Source of the DNA: Nitrospira sp.
Lineage (GTDB): Bacteria > Nitrospirota > Nitrospiria > Nitrospirales > Nitrospiraceae
Direction of reading: 5' to 3'
Assembly: GCA_024998595.1 (NCBI GenBank)
Contig: JACOEK010000005.1
Coordinates: forward strand, 62,001-126,000
Length of the DNA stretch: 64,000 nt
In this document: piece after piece, positions 8,480-16,122 of the stretch
Numbering within the stretch: position 1 is the stretch's first letter
How the letters are laid out: each line of letters starts with the position of its first letter
The notes under the pieces: generated by a model
The model's database searches: none
What the model saw: the letters and a program-made list of their open reading frames with translations, nothing else
What the model was told of the DNA's origin: nothing
Program-made: the position numbers and the translations under genes

Positions 8480-8650
8480 CGATGTTCCTTCCACAGTGTT
8501 ACCTTCTTGTATTATCCGCTTCTAAAAAGGCGAAGTCTGGGTCTCGCCCTCGATGTCTCGCCGTAGAATCGTGGCATTTGGGCGGGTCCAGCATCCTCAT
8601 GAGCATCTCCTGCTGAGGTGAGTAACCTCATCGCTCGCTGCCTCTGCCTC

Positions 8651-9082
8651 TTACTTGCTCTGTTCTTCCGGCACGGTTGGAGTCGATGGTTCCTGCTCAC
8701 CGTCGACACCTCGTCTCATGATCGGCGCATTCATGCCGGCCCTGGGGAAGCGTGGATTGTTCGGCGTGGGCGACACGACGGGCGCATTTTGCAGCATGCC
8801 GCCGGGGACCCTCGTCACGCCGCCCCTCGGACCCTTGAAGGCTTCGATCTGCTCGCAATCTTTCCCTCCCTGCGCATTCTGCACGCAGCACATGTAATCG
8901 CCGCTGGGAATACATTCGACCCAATGTCCCGGTTTGTCGGGACAGGTTGCCACTCCGATGGTGACGGGGCCTTGGCAGTTGTCGGGATTTTTGATCGGTA
9001 CGGCCAGCGCCGGGGCGGCGGCGACAATCACCCCGGACAGGAGTATCCCAAGCCTGGTTGTGTAAGAGAGGGGTCTAATCAT
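8651..9082 (-). CDS. Small secreted Cys-rich protein with C-terminal MRRGVDG motif
   Basis: A 143-residue protein with an excellent ribosome site (AGGAGG, then CCACC before ATG 9082) and a signal peptide ending at ALA (residue 27). Cysteines cluster at about residues 35-75 (DNCQG, ATCPD, VECIPSGDYMCCVQ, DCEQ), giving six. The C-terminus reads PIMRRGVDGEQEP with Arg124 (codon 8711-8713), 20 residues from the end, followed by a polar acidic tail. The tail is nearly identical to that of the protein at 9699 (PIMRRGVEGDQP), although the upstream domains differ. Family not recognised. Confidence 0.8.
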   Translation of the reverse strand: MIRPLSYTTRLGILLSGVIVAAAPALAVPIKNPDNCQGPVTIGVATCPDKPGHWVECIPSGDYMCCVQNAQGGKDCEQIEAFKGPRGGVTRVPGGMLQNAPVVSPTPNNPRFPRAGMNAPIMRRGVDGEQEPSTPTVPEEQSK

Positions 9083-9133
9083 GGTGGCCTCCTTCTATCT
9101 GTGTGAGTCGGGCACTCGCCCCGGTGACAATCT

Positions 9134-9676
9134 TTATCGGCGCTGCATCGGCGTACACTCGCAACTTTGGCTGCCGGCCGGACAAGCGCCGGGACAAAAC
9201 GGGGACAACAATTGGCATTCCGCTTGTGTATGGCAGGAGCAACGGGTGACCGGAAACGGAACCTGGTAGCCGCACAGATTTGGCGGGAGAGCCGGCATCG
9301 GACCGCGGCTCAACGGGACGAATTCACAATGGGTGCTTCCGACCGGACAGGAATTCGGAAAGAGCGCGGTCAGGCTCTGGCAGTCAGCCTGATTGAAGCA
9401 CTTGCATTGGGTCATCATGTGCGTTTCGGTATGGCAGAGCTGCGGCGGCGGACCAGCGGGAACGGGGACAAGTGGTTTCCGCTGGAATTCTTTTTTGAAT
9501 TCTCCCAAGGCGCCTGGTGTCACGCCGCGCTCCTGGACTTCCTCACCGGCTGGATGGCCGGAAGGAGGCGCCTCGCCTGTTTGTTCCGTGGCCGCATAGG
9601 CTGGATGGCCGGTTGTGAGCACGAAGGTGAGCATCACCCAGCCCCATGCAACTACATGTGTCGTCTTGGTGTCCAT
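9134..9676 (-). CDS. Secreted Cys-rich protein with duplicated Cys module and N-terminal EVQERGV motif
   Basis: A 180-residue protein starting at ATG 9676. The signal peptide ends near AYA (residue 28), then a 20-residue linker leads to GEEVQERGVTPG with Arg50 (codon 9527-9529). The C-terminal 110 residues hold two similar Cys-rich modules, each of the form C-x-C-(F/H)-x-Q-(A)-(D/E)-C-Q-x-L ... C-P-x-G-(S) ... C-E: CKCFNQADCQSL ... HCEF and CSCHTQAECQLL ... CECT. That gives about a dozen cysteines, probably all disulfide-bonded. This is an internal duplication. Its closest site neighbour is EVQERGVTPK in the protein at 10319. Function unknown. Confidence 0.8.
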   Translation of the reverse strand: MDTKTTHVVAWGWVMLTFVLTTGHPAYAATEQTGEAPPSGHPAGEEVQERGVTPGALGEFKKEFQRKPLVPVPAGPPPQLCHTETHMMTQCKCFNQADCQSLTALFPNSCPVGSTHCEFVPLSRGPMPALPPNLCGYQVPFPVTRCSCHTQAECQLLSPFCPGACPAGSQSCECTPMQRR

Positions 9677-9698
9677 GGTTACAGTCTTTCGCTCCCGG

Positions 9699-10193
9699 TT
9701 ACTTCCCTTCTTTCTCCGAGGACGTCGGTTGGTCGCCCTCCACTCCGCGCCGCATGATCGGCCCGCCCGGAGCCGGTACAGGCATTCGTCCTTGCGGGGG
9801 CGGTACCGGCTGAAGCTGCCCTTGGACACCGCCGGGAGGAAGTCTCATCTGGCTCTGCTGCTCTGTGCCCATACAATCTCTGGTCGTCCCCTGATGGGTC
9901 CCGGTGGGTGTGCTGGCCGTGCATGAATGGCCGAGGCATGCTTCCAGGCTTGATTCGGTAAATTGCACGGCACCGGACGGTCCGAAGTGCTCTTTTCCGA
10001 GTTCGTCCACCCAGCGACAGGCGCATTTGCACGACCAATACGTGTTTTTCTTAGGTCTAGCCCAACTGACGTCAGGTTGCGCCAGCAGACCGAGAACCGT
10101 GCACAAGCCCGTACCAACCATGACAAGCCAAAACCCTCGAGTTCGTGCGTTTGTCGAACCTACGATTCCCATGCAGGTGGTGGAAACTCTCAT
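9699..10193 (-). CDS. Small secreted Cys-rich protein with C-terminal MRRGVEG motif
   Basis: A 164-residue protein; GGAGGAGG precedes ATG 10193. The signal region is long (hydrophobic core about residues 21-39, GFWLVMVGTGLCTVLGLLA), with likely cleavage near SWA. Cysteines occur at SCKCACRW, EACLGHSC and RDCMG. A Gln/Pro/Gly-rich stretch leads to PIMRRGVEGDQP with Arg149 (codon 9747-9749), 16 residues from the end. It ends 22 bases before the next gene's ATG, so it is in one transcript with the protein at 9134. The family is not recognised. Confidence 0.78.
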   Translation of the reverse strand: MRVSTTCMGIVGSTNARTRGFWLVMVGTGLCTVLGLLAQPDVSWARPKKNTYWSCKCACRWVDELGKEHFGPSGAVQFTESSLEACLGHSCTASTPTGTHQGTTRDCMGTEQQSQMRLPPGGVQGQLQPVPPPQGRMPVPAPGGPIMRRGVEGDQPTSSEKEGK

Positions 10194-10318
10194 GACGGCC
10201 TCCTCCTGTGATTAAGTACGATCTTCCCGAGACCCTGCGCATCATCGTCCGTTGGTGGTCAGCGTGGTCAATGGTCCGATGAAAGGTTTCAACACTCTGA
10301 CGCTCCCTGCGCCCACCA

Positions 10319-11485
10319 TCACAGCCCCACCATGACCAATTCGAATTTGGCGTTATAGCCAATCGACGGCGCGGCATTCGGGTCGCTGATCCTGGTCGAA
10401 ATCGAGGAGGACCCTGGACCAACAGCCAGGTAAAAGCCGCTGACCGTCTGGACGGTATAGGAGCAGTTAGGCTGTTCGACAATTTTGAACTTCTCCCAGG
10501 CCTGAACCTGTCGTGCGTCCGTATGCAGGTTGTCGCCGCTGGCGATGCCCCCTCCGCCTACTGCCGTGAGATAGTTCACCCCATTGGATGTTTGCAGCGC
10601 ATAAGACCCGTCGCCTTGCCTGATGAGCCTGAATCTGGATCCGGCTTGCAAGCCGCTGTACGCGGTCATGGCCTGGCTGGCCATGCCTCCTCCGTTGAAT
10701 GCGGTGAGGTAGCTCACAAAATCACCTTTCCCGGGAATATTTCCTGTCCCGGTGGGGCGAATGGCGTATTGGTAGCCGGACCCCAAATCACCGCATTTCA
10801 AGAAGTAAAAGTACTCCCACGTATTGGCCTGGACCGCGTCGGTATGGAACGCATCGGTCGATTTTCCGCCTCCACCGAGTGCGGTCAAAAAGTGCCCGTC
10901 GTAGGTCTTGATCGTGAAGGTGCCGGCAGCGCTGGGCCCGTCGATTCTGAACAGCGCAATATCACGTTGCGGTGTCTGGAGTTCGGTCTGAACACCCTGT
11001 GTCGTGTTGGGCGATCCACCCAGTCCACCCACCGCACTCACGAAGTATCCGCCGCTGGTTTGAATCGTAGTGTAATCCGGTTGGACCGTTGCGAGCCTAA
11101 ATCGCTGGTTGGGTCCGATCACGCTATCCAGTGTGATGACGGCGTCGATGCTGTGGTGCCCTCCATCACGGGCGGTCAGAGGCGTGTTCTTCAGGTACGA
11201 TCGTATGGCGAAATCGCCCGGTAACAAGCCGAACGCCGGCGGGTTCGATGCCGTGCTTGGTGTGGACGGAATCGGCGTCAACACCTGTGGTGAGGTCAGG
11301 CCTGGTCGGAGGGGTTTCGGAGTGACTCCCCGTTCTTGCACTTCGTCGGTCTGTGGTTGCCCCGTCGTGTCATCACTCTGGGCGATGGCGGCGGGCCTGG
11401 AATTCGATGAAGGCGATTCCGCAGCACAGCCGGCCCATCCCGCGAGCAACCAACCGGCGACAACAATGGCTAGATACCGGTTCAT
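10319..11485 (-). CDS. Probable lipoprotein with six fascin-like beta-trefoil repeats and N-terminal EVQERGV motif
   Basis: A 388-residue protein from ATG 11485 (GGAGGTGCAGC upstream). The signal ends LLAGWAGC, a fair lipobox (Cys20), though Trp at -3 is unusual. The linker contains DEVQERGVTPK with Arg52 (codon 11330-11332). Six repeats follow with the fascin-like pattern (for example HFLTALGGGGKSTDAFHTD and NYLTAVGGGGIASGDNLHTD with AWEKFKIV), two trefoils in total. It is clearly related to the protein at 5869, sharing the order of lipobox, linker, motif and repeats. Trefoil repeats 3 and 5 are the best conserved. Likely an outer envelope binding protein; ligand unknown. Confidence 0.83.
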   Translation of the reverse strand: MNRYLAIVVAGWLLAGWAGCAAESPSSNSRPAAIAQSDDTTGQPQTDEVQERGVTPKPLRPGLTSPQVLTPIPSTPSTASNPPAFGLLPGDFAIRSYLKNTPLTARDGGHHSIDAVITLDSVIGPNQRFRLATVQPDYTTIQTSGGYFVSAVGGLGGSPNTTQGVQTELQTPQRDIALFRIDGPSAAGTFTIKTYDGHFLTALGGGGKSTDAFHTDAVQANTWEYFYFLKCGDLGSGYQYAIRPTGTGNIPGKGDFVSYLTAFNGGGMASQAMTAYSGLQAGSRFRLIRQGDGSYALQTSNGVNYLTAVGGGGIASGDNLHTDARQVQAWEKFKIVEQPNCSYTVQTVSGFYLAVGPGSSSISTRISDPNAAPSIGYNAKFELVMVGL

Positions 11486-11589
11486 GCTGCACCTCCAACG
11501 TCCGATCGTGAGGCACTCGGAGATCTCACACTTCCGCGACTGCATCGTCCCGTCTCGTCTTCGCATCTACATTCGGGACAGTTGTGGTC

Positions 11590-11603
11590 CGGGCTTCGGC
11601 CCG
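11590..11603. terminator. Small GC hairpin with TTCG loop between two exported-protein genes
   Basis: CGGGC TTCG GCCCG forms a five-base-pair stem with a stable tetraloop. It lies in the 188-base gap downstream of the DsbA-like gene (minus strand). No T-tract follows on the minus strand, so termination is uncertain; it could equally stabilise a transcript end. Confidence 0.3.
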
Positions 11604-11673
11604 TCTATCAGTCTTTATTGGGCTGCGGGAGGCCTGGTTGCGCATTGTCCCCCAGTCTCGACCAACGACAGGT

Positions 11674-12429
11674 CTAGGGCTTGTGGCCTGCCCGCGCGAT
11701 CAATTCCTTCAGCCCGTTCAAGTCCAGCGCGCCCGGGACCAACTCCGTTCCGACGATGAATCCGGGCGTGCCGCTGATGCCGAGGGTGCGAGCCAGGGCG
11801 CGATTGGCGTCGATGACTGTTTGCCACTCGGGGTTGCGCATATCGGCTTCCAGTTTCTTCGTGTCGAGGCCCACGTCTCCGGCCATGCTCAACAGCGATT
11901 CTTTCGTGATCTCGCCTTTGAACGCCAACATGGCTTCGTGGAACACTTGGTGCTTGCCTTGCGCTTTGGAGGCCAACGCGGCTTTCGCCGCCAGTTCCGA
12001 CGCTTCGCCGAGGATGGGGAAATCCTTATAGATGACGCGCACGCGCGAGTCTTCGTGTTGCAACTGCGTCACGGCGCCCGCGGCGCGTTTGCAGAAGCCG
12101 CAGCGATAATCGAAAAATTCGACGAGTGTGATAGCTCCGGAAGGATTGCCGCTCACGGGGGATGCGGGATCATTGAGCAATTCGTGCTGATGGGCGGCCA
12201 GCGCCACTTTCTGCTTCGCTTTTTCCTCCACCTCACGTTTCGCTTCCAGCGCCTGCAGCGATTGCTCGATCACTTCCGGGTGGGCGCGGATGTATTGTTC
12301 AATTACCTGCTCCATTGATTGCCGTGCGGCAGGATCGAGTTCCGCTGCTAGGGTTGGTCCCGGCACAGTAACGTGCGCGGTCAACAGGGTCAGTACGGCG
12401 GCGACAATGAGGTGACGGCAGCGATTCAT
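11674..12429 (-). CDS. DsbA/ScsC-like periplasmic thiol-disulfide oxidoreductase
   Basis: A 251-residue protein; GAAGGAGAG precedes ATG 12429. Signal peptide to about LAA (residue 29). A helical N-terminal extension (about 30-90, QVIEQYIRAHPEVIEQSLQA) resembles the oligomerisation arm of ScsC/DsbG-like proteins. The thioredoxin fold follows with the active site CGFC (Cys110, Cys113) in VEFFDYRC and the cis-proline loop GISGTPGFIVG at about 214-224. By family it forms, shuffles or reduces disulfides in exported proteins. Its place immediately upstream of five genes of which three are Cys-rich suggests it acts on them. It carries no Arg-Gly signature. Confidence 0.9.
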   Translation of the reverse strand: MNRCRHLIVAAVLTLLTAHVTVPGPTLAAELDPAARQSMEQVIEQYIRAHPEVIEQSLQALEAKREVEEKAKQKVALAAHQHELLNDPASPVSGNPSGAITLVEFFDYRCGFCKRAAGAVTQLQHEDSRVRVIYKDFPILGEASELAAKAALASKAQGKHQVFHEAMLAFKGEITKESLLSMAGDVGLDTKKLEADMRNPEWQTVIDANRALARTLGISGTPGFIVGTELVPGALDLNGLKELIARAGHKP

Positions 12430-12687
12430 CGGCTCTCCTTCAAGTCTGGTCATGATCGATCTCTTGCGTTGGGTTGTAGGGTGGACGATCTGAGACACCG
12501 GCCGATCCACTTTCGTAACAAGCTCTGCATGGCCGGTATGTCGTGAGCGAGGGACGGAAGGTTCAACCGATGTGCGGGTGTTGCCGGAAGGGCGTTGCAA
12601 GCTGGACAGTCGGCAGATTGTGCAATCATGCTGCGCCTTGCCATCCCGCGCCGGATAAGGGTTTGCGACCGGTCTGCAGGACGCAGG

Positions 12688-12717
12688 AGCATACGCAGCC
12701 CTACAGCTCTGGGTCAA
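12688..12717 (-). promoter_or_regulatory. Candidate promoter upstream of the DsbA-like gene
   Basis: On the minus strand TTGACC (12717-12712) and TATGCT (12693-12688) are 18 bases apart. It sits in the 318-base gap 12430-12747, about 260 bases before the ATG; the rest of that gap shows no gene or other structure. The long leader lowers confidence. Confidence 0.35.
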
Positions 12718-12747
12718 CTGCGGTATCGAACAATACTGGTATTAGTC

Positions 12748-13215
12748 TCAGAACCGGCGCAGCGCTTTTTCTGCCAACGCCTTCACCTTTTCTTCATCGC
12801 CCGCGGTTTCCTGAATCGACACGTTGATGGTCGTGTGGCCCTTCTTGACGTAGAGATTCACGTAGTTGAGCCCATGCATCCCTCGGTCCGTGAAGGCCTC
12901 GTCTCCGAGCCCTTTCACCGTGACGGGATTCTTGGAGATGGCCCTGCCTCGCCCAATGGCCTCGGATGGAAACACCCACACCTCCATCGCGTCCTTGCCA
13001 TTGGCAAACTCGTAGTTGCACCAGGCGGCATCGCCTTCCTTGTCGCCCGTCGGTTTGCCCTTCAACGCACCGACGGTCTGCTCGACTTCGGCAATCGTCA
13101 GGAGGGCACAAGGATCGATATTGGGAGGCGCTGCCGATATTGGTGTTGGCGCGACCGAAACGAAAACAGCGAATGGCAGGCATGTGAATAAGACGCGCCG
13201 AGAAATTCGTATCAT
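12748..13215 (-). CDS. Small secreted protein, DPC-motif paralogue (DUF3558-like)
   Basis: A 155-residue protein taken from ATG 13215, which gives a standard signal peptide (MIRISRRVLF, cleavage after ISA near residue 28). An in-frame GTG at 13263 overlaps the stop codon of the upstream gene and is an alternative start. The mature part begins DPCALLTIAEVEQTVGALKGKPT and has GLGDEAF and a C-terminal DEEKVKALAEKAL helix. It matches its upstream neighbour at 13260 throughout, so the pair is a tandem duplication. Two cysteines probably pair. The fold resembles DUF3558-type surface domains, tentatively; function unknown. Confidence 0.75.
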   Translation of the reverse strand: MIRISRRVLFTCLPFAVFVSVAPTPISAAPPNIDPCALLTIAEVEQTVGALKGKPTGDKEGDAAWCNYEFANGKDAMEVWVFPSEAIGRGRAISKNPVTVKGLGDEAFTDRGMHGLNYVNLYVKKGHTTINVSIQETAGDEEKVKALAEKALRRF

Positions 13216-13259
13216 TGCCGACTCTTTCACGTTGCACCTTGGAAAACCAACTCGGCGAA

Positions 13260-13721
13260 TCACAACCGGCCTAGCGCTTTTTTCCCCAGGGTCTTCAGTT
13301 TCTCTTCGTCGCCAGGACTTTTTCTCGTCATGAGTACAATCAGAGTCGCTCCTTTCCTGATGTACAGATCCACGGCCTCCGGGTCGACCTTGCCCCGATC
13401 CATGAAAGCTTCATCACCCAGTCCACTGACCATGACCGGCTGTTTCGCATCCTTGTGCAACGCCTTCGACCAGGACGCCTCAGAAGCCCAGATTTCGAAC
13501 TCATTTTTCTCGTCGGCAAAGTCGTAGCCGCATCTCACCCCATGGCCCAGTGTTTCGCTGGTCGGTGTGCCTTTGAGCTTGCCTATCACCTGTTCGACCT
13601 CTGCCGTGGTCACCAGCGAACAGGGATCTGGCGGGCCGGCCTGGCTTGGCTGAGCGATGAGCGCGCTGCAGAGGCACAGTGATGCGTACAACAACAGGAG
13701 AGGACGTGAGCGTCGCCGCAT
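13260..13721 (-). CDS. Small secreted protein, DPC-motif paralogue (DUF3558-like)
   Basis: A 153-residue protein with a signal peptide ending near SQA (residue 27). It starts its mature part with DPCSLVTTAEVEQVIGKLKGTPT and ends DEEKLKTLGKKALGRL, closely matching the protein at 12748. Shared landmarks are the two cysteines, GLGDEAFMDRG and the charged C-terminal helix. The gene lies 61 bases downstream of the DPW-family gene at 13783 and is followed almost without gap by its paralogue. Neither paralogue has the Arg-Gly signature. Role unknown. Confidence 0.75.
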   Translation of the reverse strand: MRRRSRPLLLLYASLCLCSALIAQPSQAGPPDPCSLVTTAEVEQVIGKLKGTPTSETLGHGVRCGYDFADEKNEFEIWASEASWSKALHKDAKQPVMVSGLGDEAFMDRGKVDPEAVDLYIRKGATLIVLMTRKSPGDEEKLKTLGKKALGRL

Positions 13722-13782
13722 TGTGTTTCCCTTCTCGATGAAAGCAATCGTGTGTGCAGATCACGCGTTGTGAGTCAATCCA

Positions 13783-14766
13783 TCATCGAACGACTCCCGG
13801 ACTGAATGCCTTCGGGCCTGGTTGGATGGCCTTGTTCATGGCGATCACGGTGAATTCCACCGGTGCAGACCAGCGCGTCGGTTTCGGGGACAACACTTGT
13901 GCACTGATCCGGTAGGCACCGCGGCCGGCGATCATCGCCGGGCCTTTGCCGTTTCCAGGAGCGCCCCACCCTGTATACCCGGTCGGTGAGGTCGCCTCTG
14001 CCACGTTGACCGGCAGGTTGTTGAAGACCGCCCAATTGCCCTGACCATCCCGTCGCTCAAGCCTCACCATGAAGCCCGTGACCTGCATTCCCGGCGGGGG
14101 AAGAAGTTTAATGGGAATGGTCGTGTTCTCCAGGAACGAGGCGTTGACGGCAGGAAGAACGATCGCAGGCGTGACCACGGCAGGTCCTTGCTTGGCCGCG
14201 CCCAGGAGTTGTTGATTCTGTTTTTGCAGAGCGGCGGCCGCGTCCATTTCGGCCTTGAGTGCGGCATCCCGCTGAGCGATGAGGGGCGGGCGATTGTAAC
14301 TAAAGCCTGTGGAATTGGGTAAGGAAGATCCGGCGAATCCGTCTCTCAACCAGTCGAGCCAGAAACGGGCTCGAGTATTTTGTACTTGTCCACTCACATT
14401 GAACGATCCATTTGAACAGGCTACCTTTCCCGCGCCAAGAGGCGGGCCAAGCCAGGGATCGCTCGGACAGGTCAGGGTTGTCGTGGCGGTGGCGGAGAAG
14501 CCCTGGACCAGGGACACATGCACCTCTTCTCTTGCCATTCCCGTGCGGGGATCATACGAACCACGAGAGTCCCAATTCACGAATCCGGCCGGCACTGCGC
14601 TACACGAGGTCGTGACATGATAGCTGGAGAGGGCGGCCTTGAAGTTTGCCTCGACACGGGGTGGACCACATTGTATGGCGGGCTGTTCTGCATATGCGGA
14701 ATCGACGATGACTAAGATAATGGCCGTTGCCATCAACAGCACACTGCTACGCCAATGAGGGCGCAT
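13783..14766 (-). CDS. Secreted DPW-family protein with C-terminal Fn3-like domain and PKAF tail
   Basis: A 327-residue protein; AAAGGAGGATCT precedes ATG 14766. Signal peptide to AYA (residue 26). N-terminal domain (about 30-125) has C33, the F-x-A-x-x-S-x-Y pattern, C55 and the family mark TCPSDPWLG (Asp103-Pro-Trp105) with a later Cys. A helical linker of about 60 residues (ALKAEMDAAAALQKQNQQ) leads to a beta-sandwich domain (about 225-315) with FMVRLERRDGQGNW, GYTGWG and AYRISAQVLSPKPTRWS. It ends IQPGPKAFSPG. The proteins at 18703 and 19924 share all of these. Likely an extracellular structural or binding protein; no Arg-Gly signature. Confidence 0.8.
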   Translation of the reverse strand: MRPHWRSSVLLMATAIILVIVDSAYAEQPAIQCGPPRVEANFKAALSSYHVTTSCSAVPAGFVNWDSRGSYDPRTGMAREEVHVSLVQGFSATATTTLTCPSDPWLGPPLGAGKVACSNGSFNVSGQVQNTRARFWLDWLRDGFAGSSLPNSTGFSYNRPPLIAQRDAALKAEMDAAAALQKQNQQLLGAAKQGPAVVTPAIVLPAVNASFLENTTIPIKLLPPPGMQVTGFMVRLERRDGQGNWAVFNNLPVNVAEATSPTGYTGWGAPGNGKGPAMIAGRGAYRISAQVLSPKPTRWSAPVEFTVIAMNKAIQPGPKAFSPGVVR

Positions 14767-14814
14767 AGATCCTCCTTTTATGACCGAATACTTTTCAGAC
14801 TGTTCCATGTTTGA

Positions 14815-16122
14815 TCATGGCGTCTTCTGCGGTTCAGATCGAGTATCGGCCTCAGTGCCTTGTTTCACGTCTTTCTCTTCGACTCCGCGTGGCCGGACTA
14901 GGGGGCCGCCGGCAGCACCTCCCTGCGAGGAAGTCGCCGGAGGTCGAATGACCGACGGCCCGACGCCTACGGGTGCCGAAGGAGTCTGCATGATCGATGC
15001 GCCGGGCAGCGGTGTTTGCTGCAGCGCAGGAGTATGAGATTTTTGCGACTGGGTTCCTTGCGCCACCCCGAGCTGGAACTGGACGGGATTGCTCCAGGGG
15101 CCCGGAGGGGTCTTCATGGCCGATCGTGCCCGCACCTGCCAGCGACCGGGATAGGCTCCCGTGACGATCGGAGCCACCAGATATCCCTGGATCAGTTTCG
15201 GGGTGTCCACGGCAATGATGGTGACATAGGGATAAGAATCTTTTTGAGGTGCGGGTGCGTCCAGGTAGCGCAGTTCCAACTCGGCCACATTGGTCACGCC
15301 GACTTTAGGAGGAAGGGCGGCGATCAGCAATTGTCCCTGCACGACCCTCTCCTGCGCGACCGGCTTCGTGATCACGAACAGATCGTCAGGAACCCTCAAA
15401 TTCCTGGCCTGGGGATTCAAGGGCATGGATGATGGAGGCGCCTGTACGAGTGGAGTGGCAAGCTTTCCCGCCGGGGCACCGACACGAGCCGGCGTCGGGG
15501 CGCAGATCAGCCCGAGGGAGTCGATGAAGAGCCCCGCACGCACACGAAACCCCGATGCGATCTCGCCCGGCCGGCACCCATGCGGATACGGTCCCTTGGT
15601 CACTCGTTCTTCAGCGGTCGCAGTGGGATTCCCAAAATCGAACAGAGCGATGGCCTGAGCAGGGCTCAATGAGATGCAGTGAATTTCGACGTATTGCACG
15701 GGCGGATTCGGCGATCTGACGGTCTCGACGTACCAAGACTGGATGGCGAGGCTCTTGTTGCCGGATTCCCAACAGGTTCGCTGCCGGTCTTGGCCCCCTC
15801 CGCTGGCGCCGAAGGACGGACCGATCGTCGGCGATCCAAAAGCTTGTGAGCCTCTCAACCAAGGCGCGCAGATCGGCGCGATGCGATCGACCCATTCTCC
15901 TGTTCGACCGGCCAAGCCTACAAGATAGGAGCCTTGCGGACACTCAGCCCGGAACAGATTCCCGCCGGGGCCACCGACCAACTCCAGATCGGTGGCAGAG
16001 GACAAGAAGGGCCAGAAGCAAAGGCCCACGAGGAGAACAACAGCAAGCAGCGAGCGGTGGCACGGTGCAGCAGGCTTCCAGCCAGGCGGTACCCATCGAG
16101 CTGAAGCATCGATTGAGATCAT
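14815..16122 (-). CDS. Secreted two-domain protein with Fn3-like domain and C-terminal PRGVEE motif
   Basis: A 435-residue protein. Start ATG 16122 overlaps the stop codon of the preceding gene (ATGA), so I reject the longer frame. Hydrophobic export signal at about residues 24-45. Two related segments, CPQGSYLVGLAGRTGEWVDRI...IC and HGCRPGEIASGFRVRAGLFIDSLGLIC, resemble the jacalin-like 'G-x-x-G-x-x-x-D-x-I-x-x-I-C' repeats found in other secreted proteins. A beta-sandwich domain (about 255-360) with ELRYLDAPAPQ and GRWQVRARS matches that of the protein at 16119. It ends with VRPRGVEEKDV, Arg412 (codon 14887-14889), exactly 24 residues from the C-terminus, as in its coupled neighbour. Function unknown. 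Confidence 0.78.
   Translation of the reverse strand: MISIDASARWVPPGWKPAAPCHRSLLAVVLLVGLCFWPFLSSATDLELVGGPGGNLFRAECPQGSYLVGLAGRTGEWVDRIAPICAPWLRGSQAFGSPTIGPSFGASGGGQDRQRTCWESGNKSLAIQSWYVETVRSPNPPVQYVEIHCISLSPAQAIALFDFGNPTATAEERVTKGPYPHGCRPGEIASGFRVRAGLFIDSLGLICAPTPARVGAPAGKLATPLVQAPPSSMPLNPQARNLRVPDDLFVITKPVAQERVVQGQLLIAALPPKVGVTNVAELELRYLDAPAPQKDSYPYVTIIAVDTPKLIQGYLVAPIVTGAYPGRWQVRARSAMKTPPGPWSNPVQFQLGVAQGTQSQKSHTPALQQTPLPGASIMQTPSAPVGVGPSVIRPPATSSQGGAAGGPLVRPRGVEEKDVKQGTEADTRSEPQKTP

Noticed and set aside
11590-11603. Rho-independent terminator with certainty
   Set aside because: The hairpin is stable but no T-tract follows on the minus strand, so it is listed only at low confidence.
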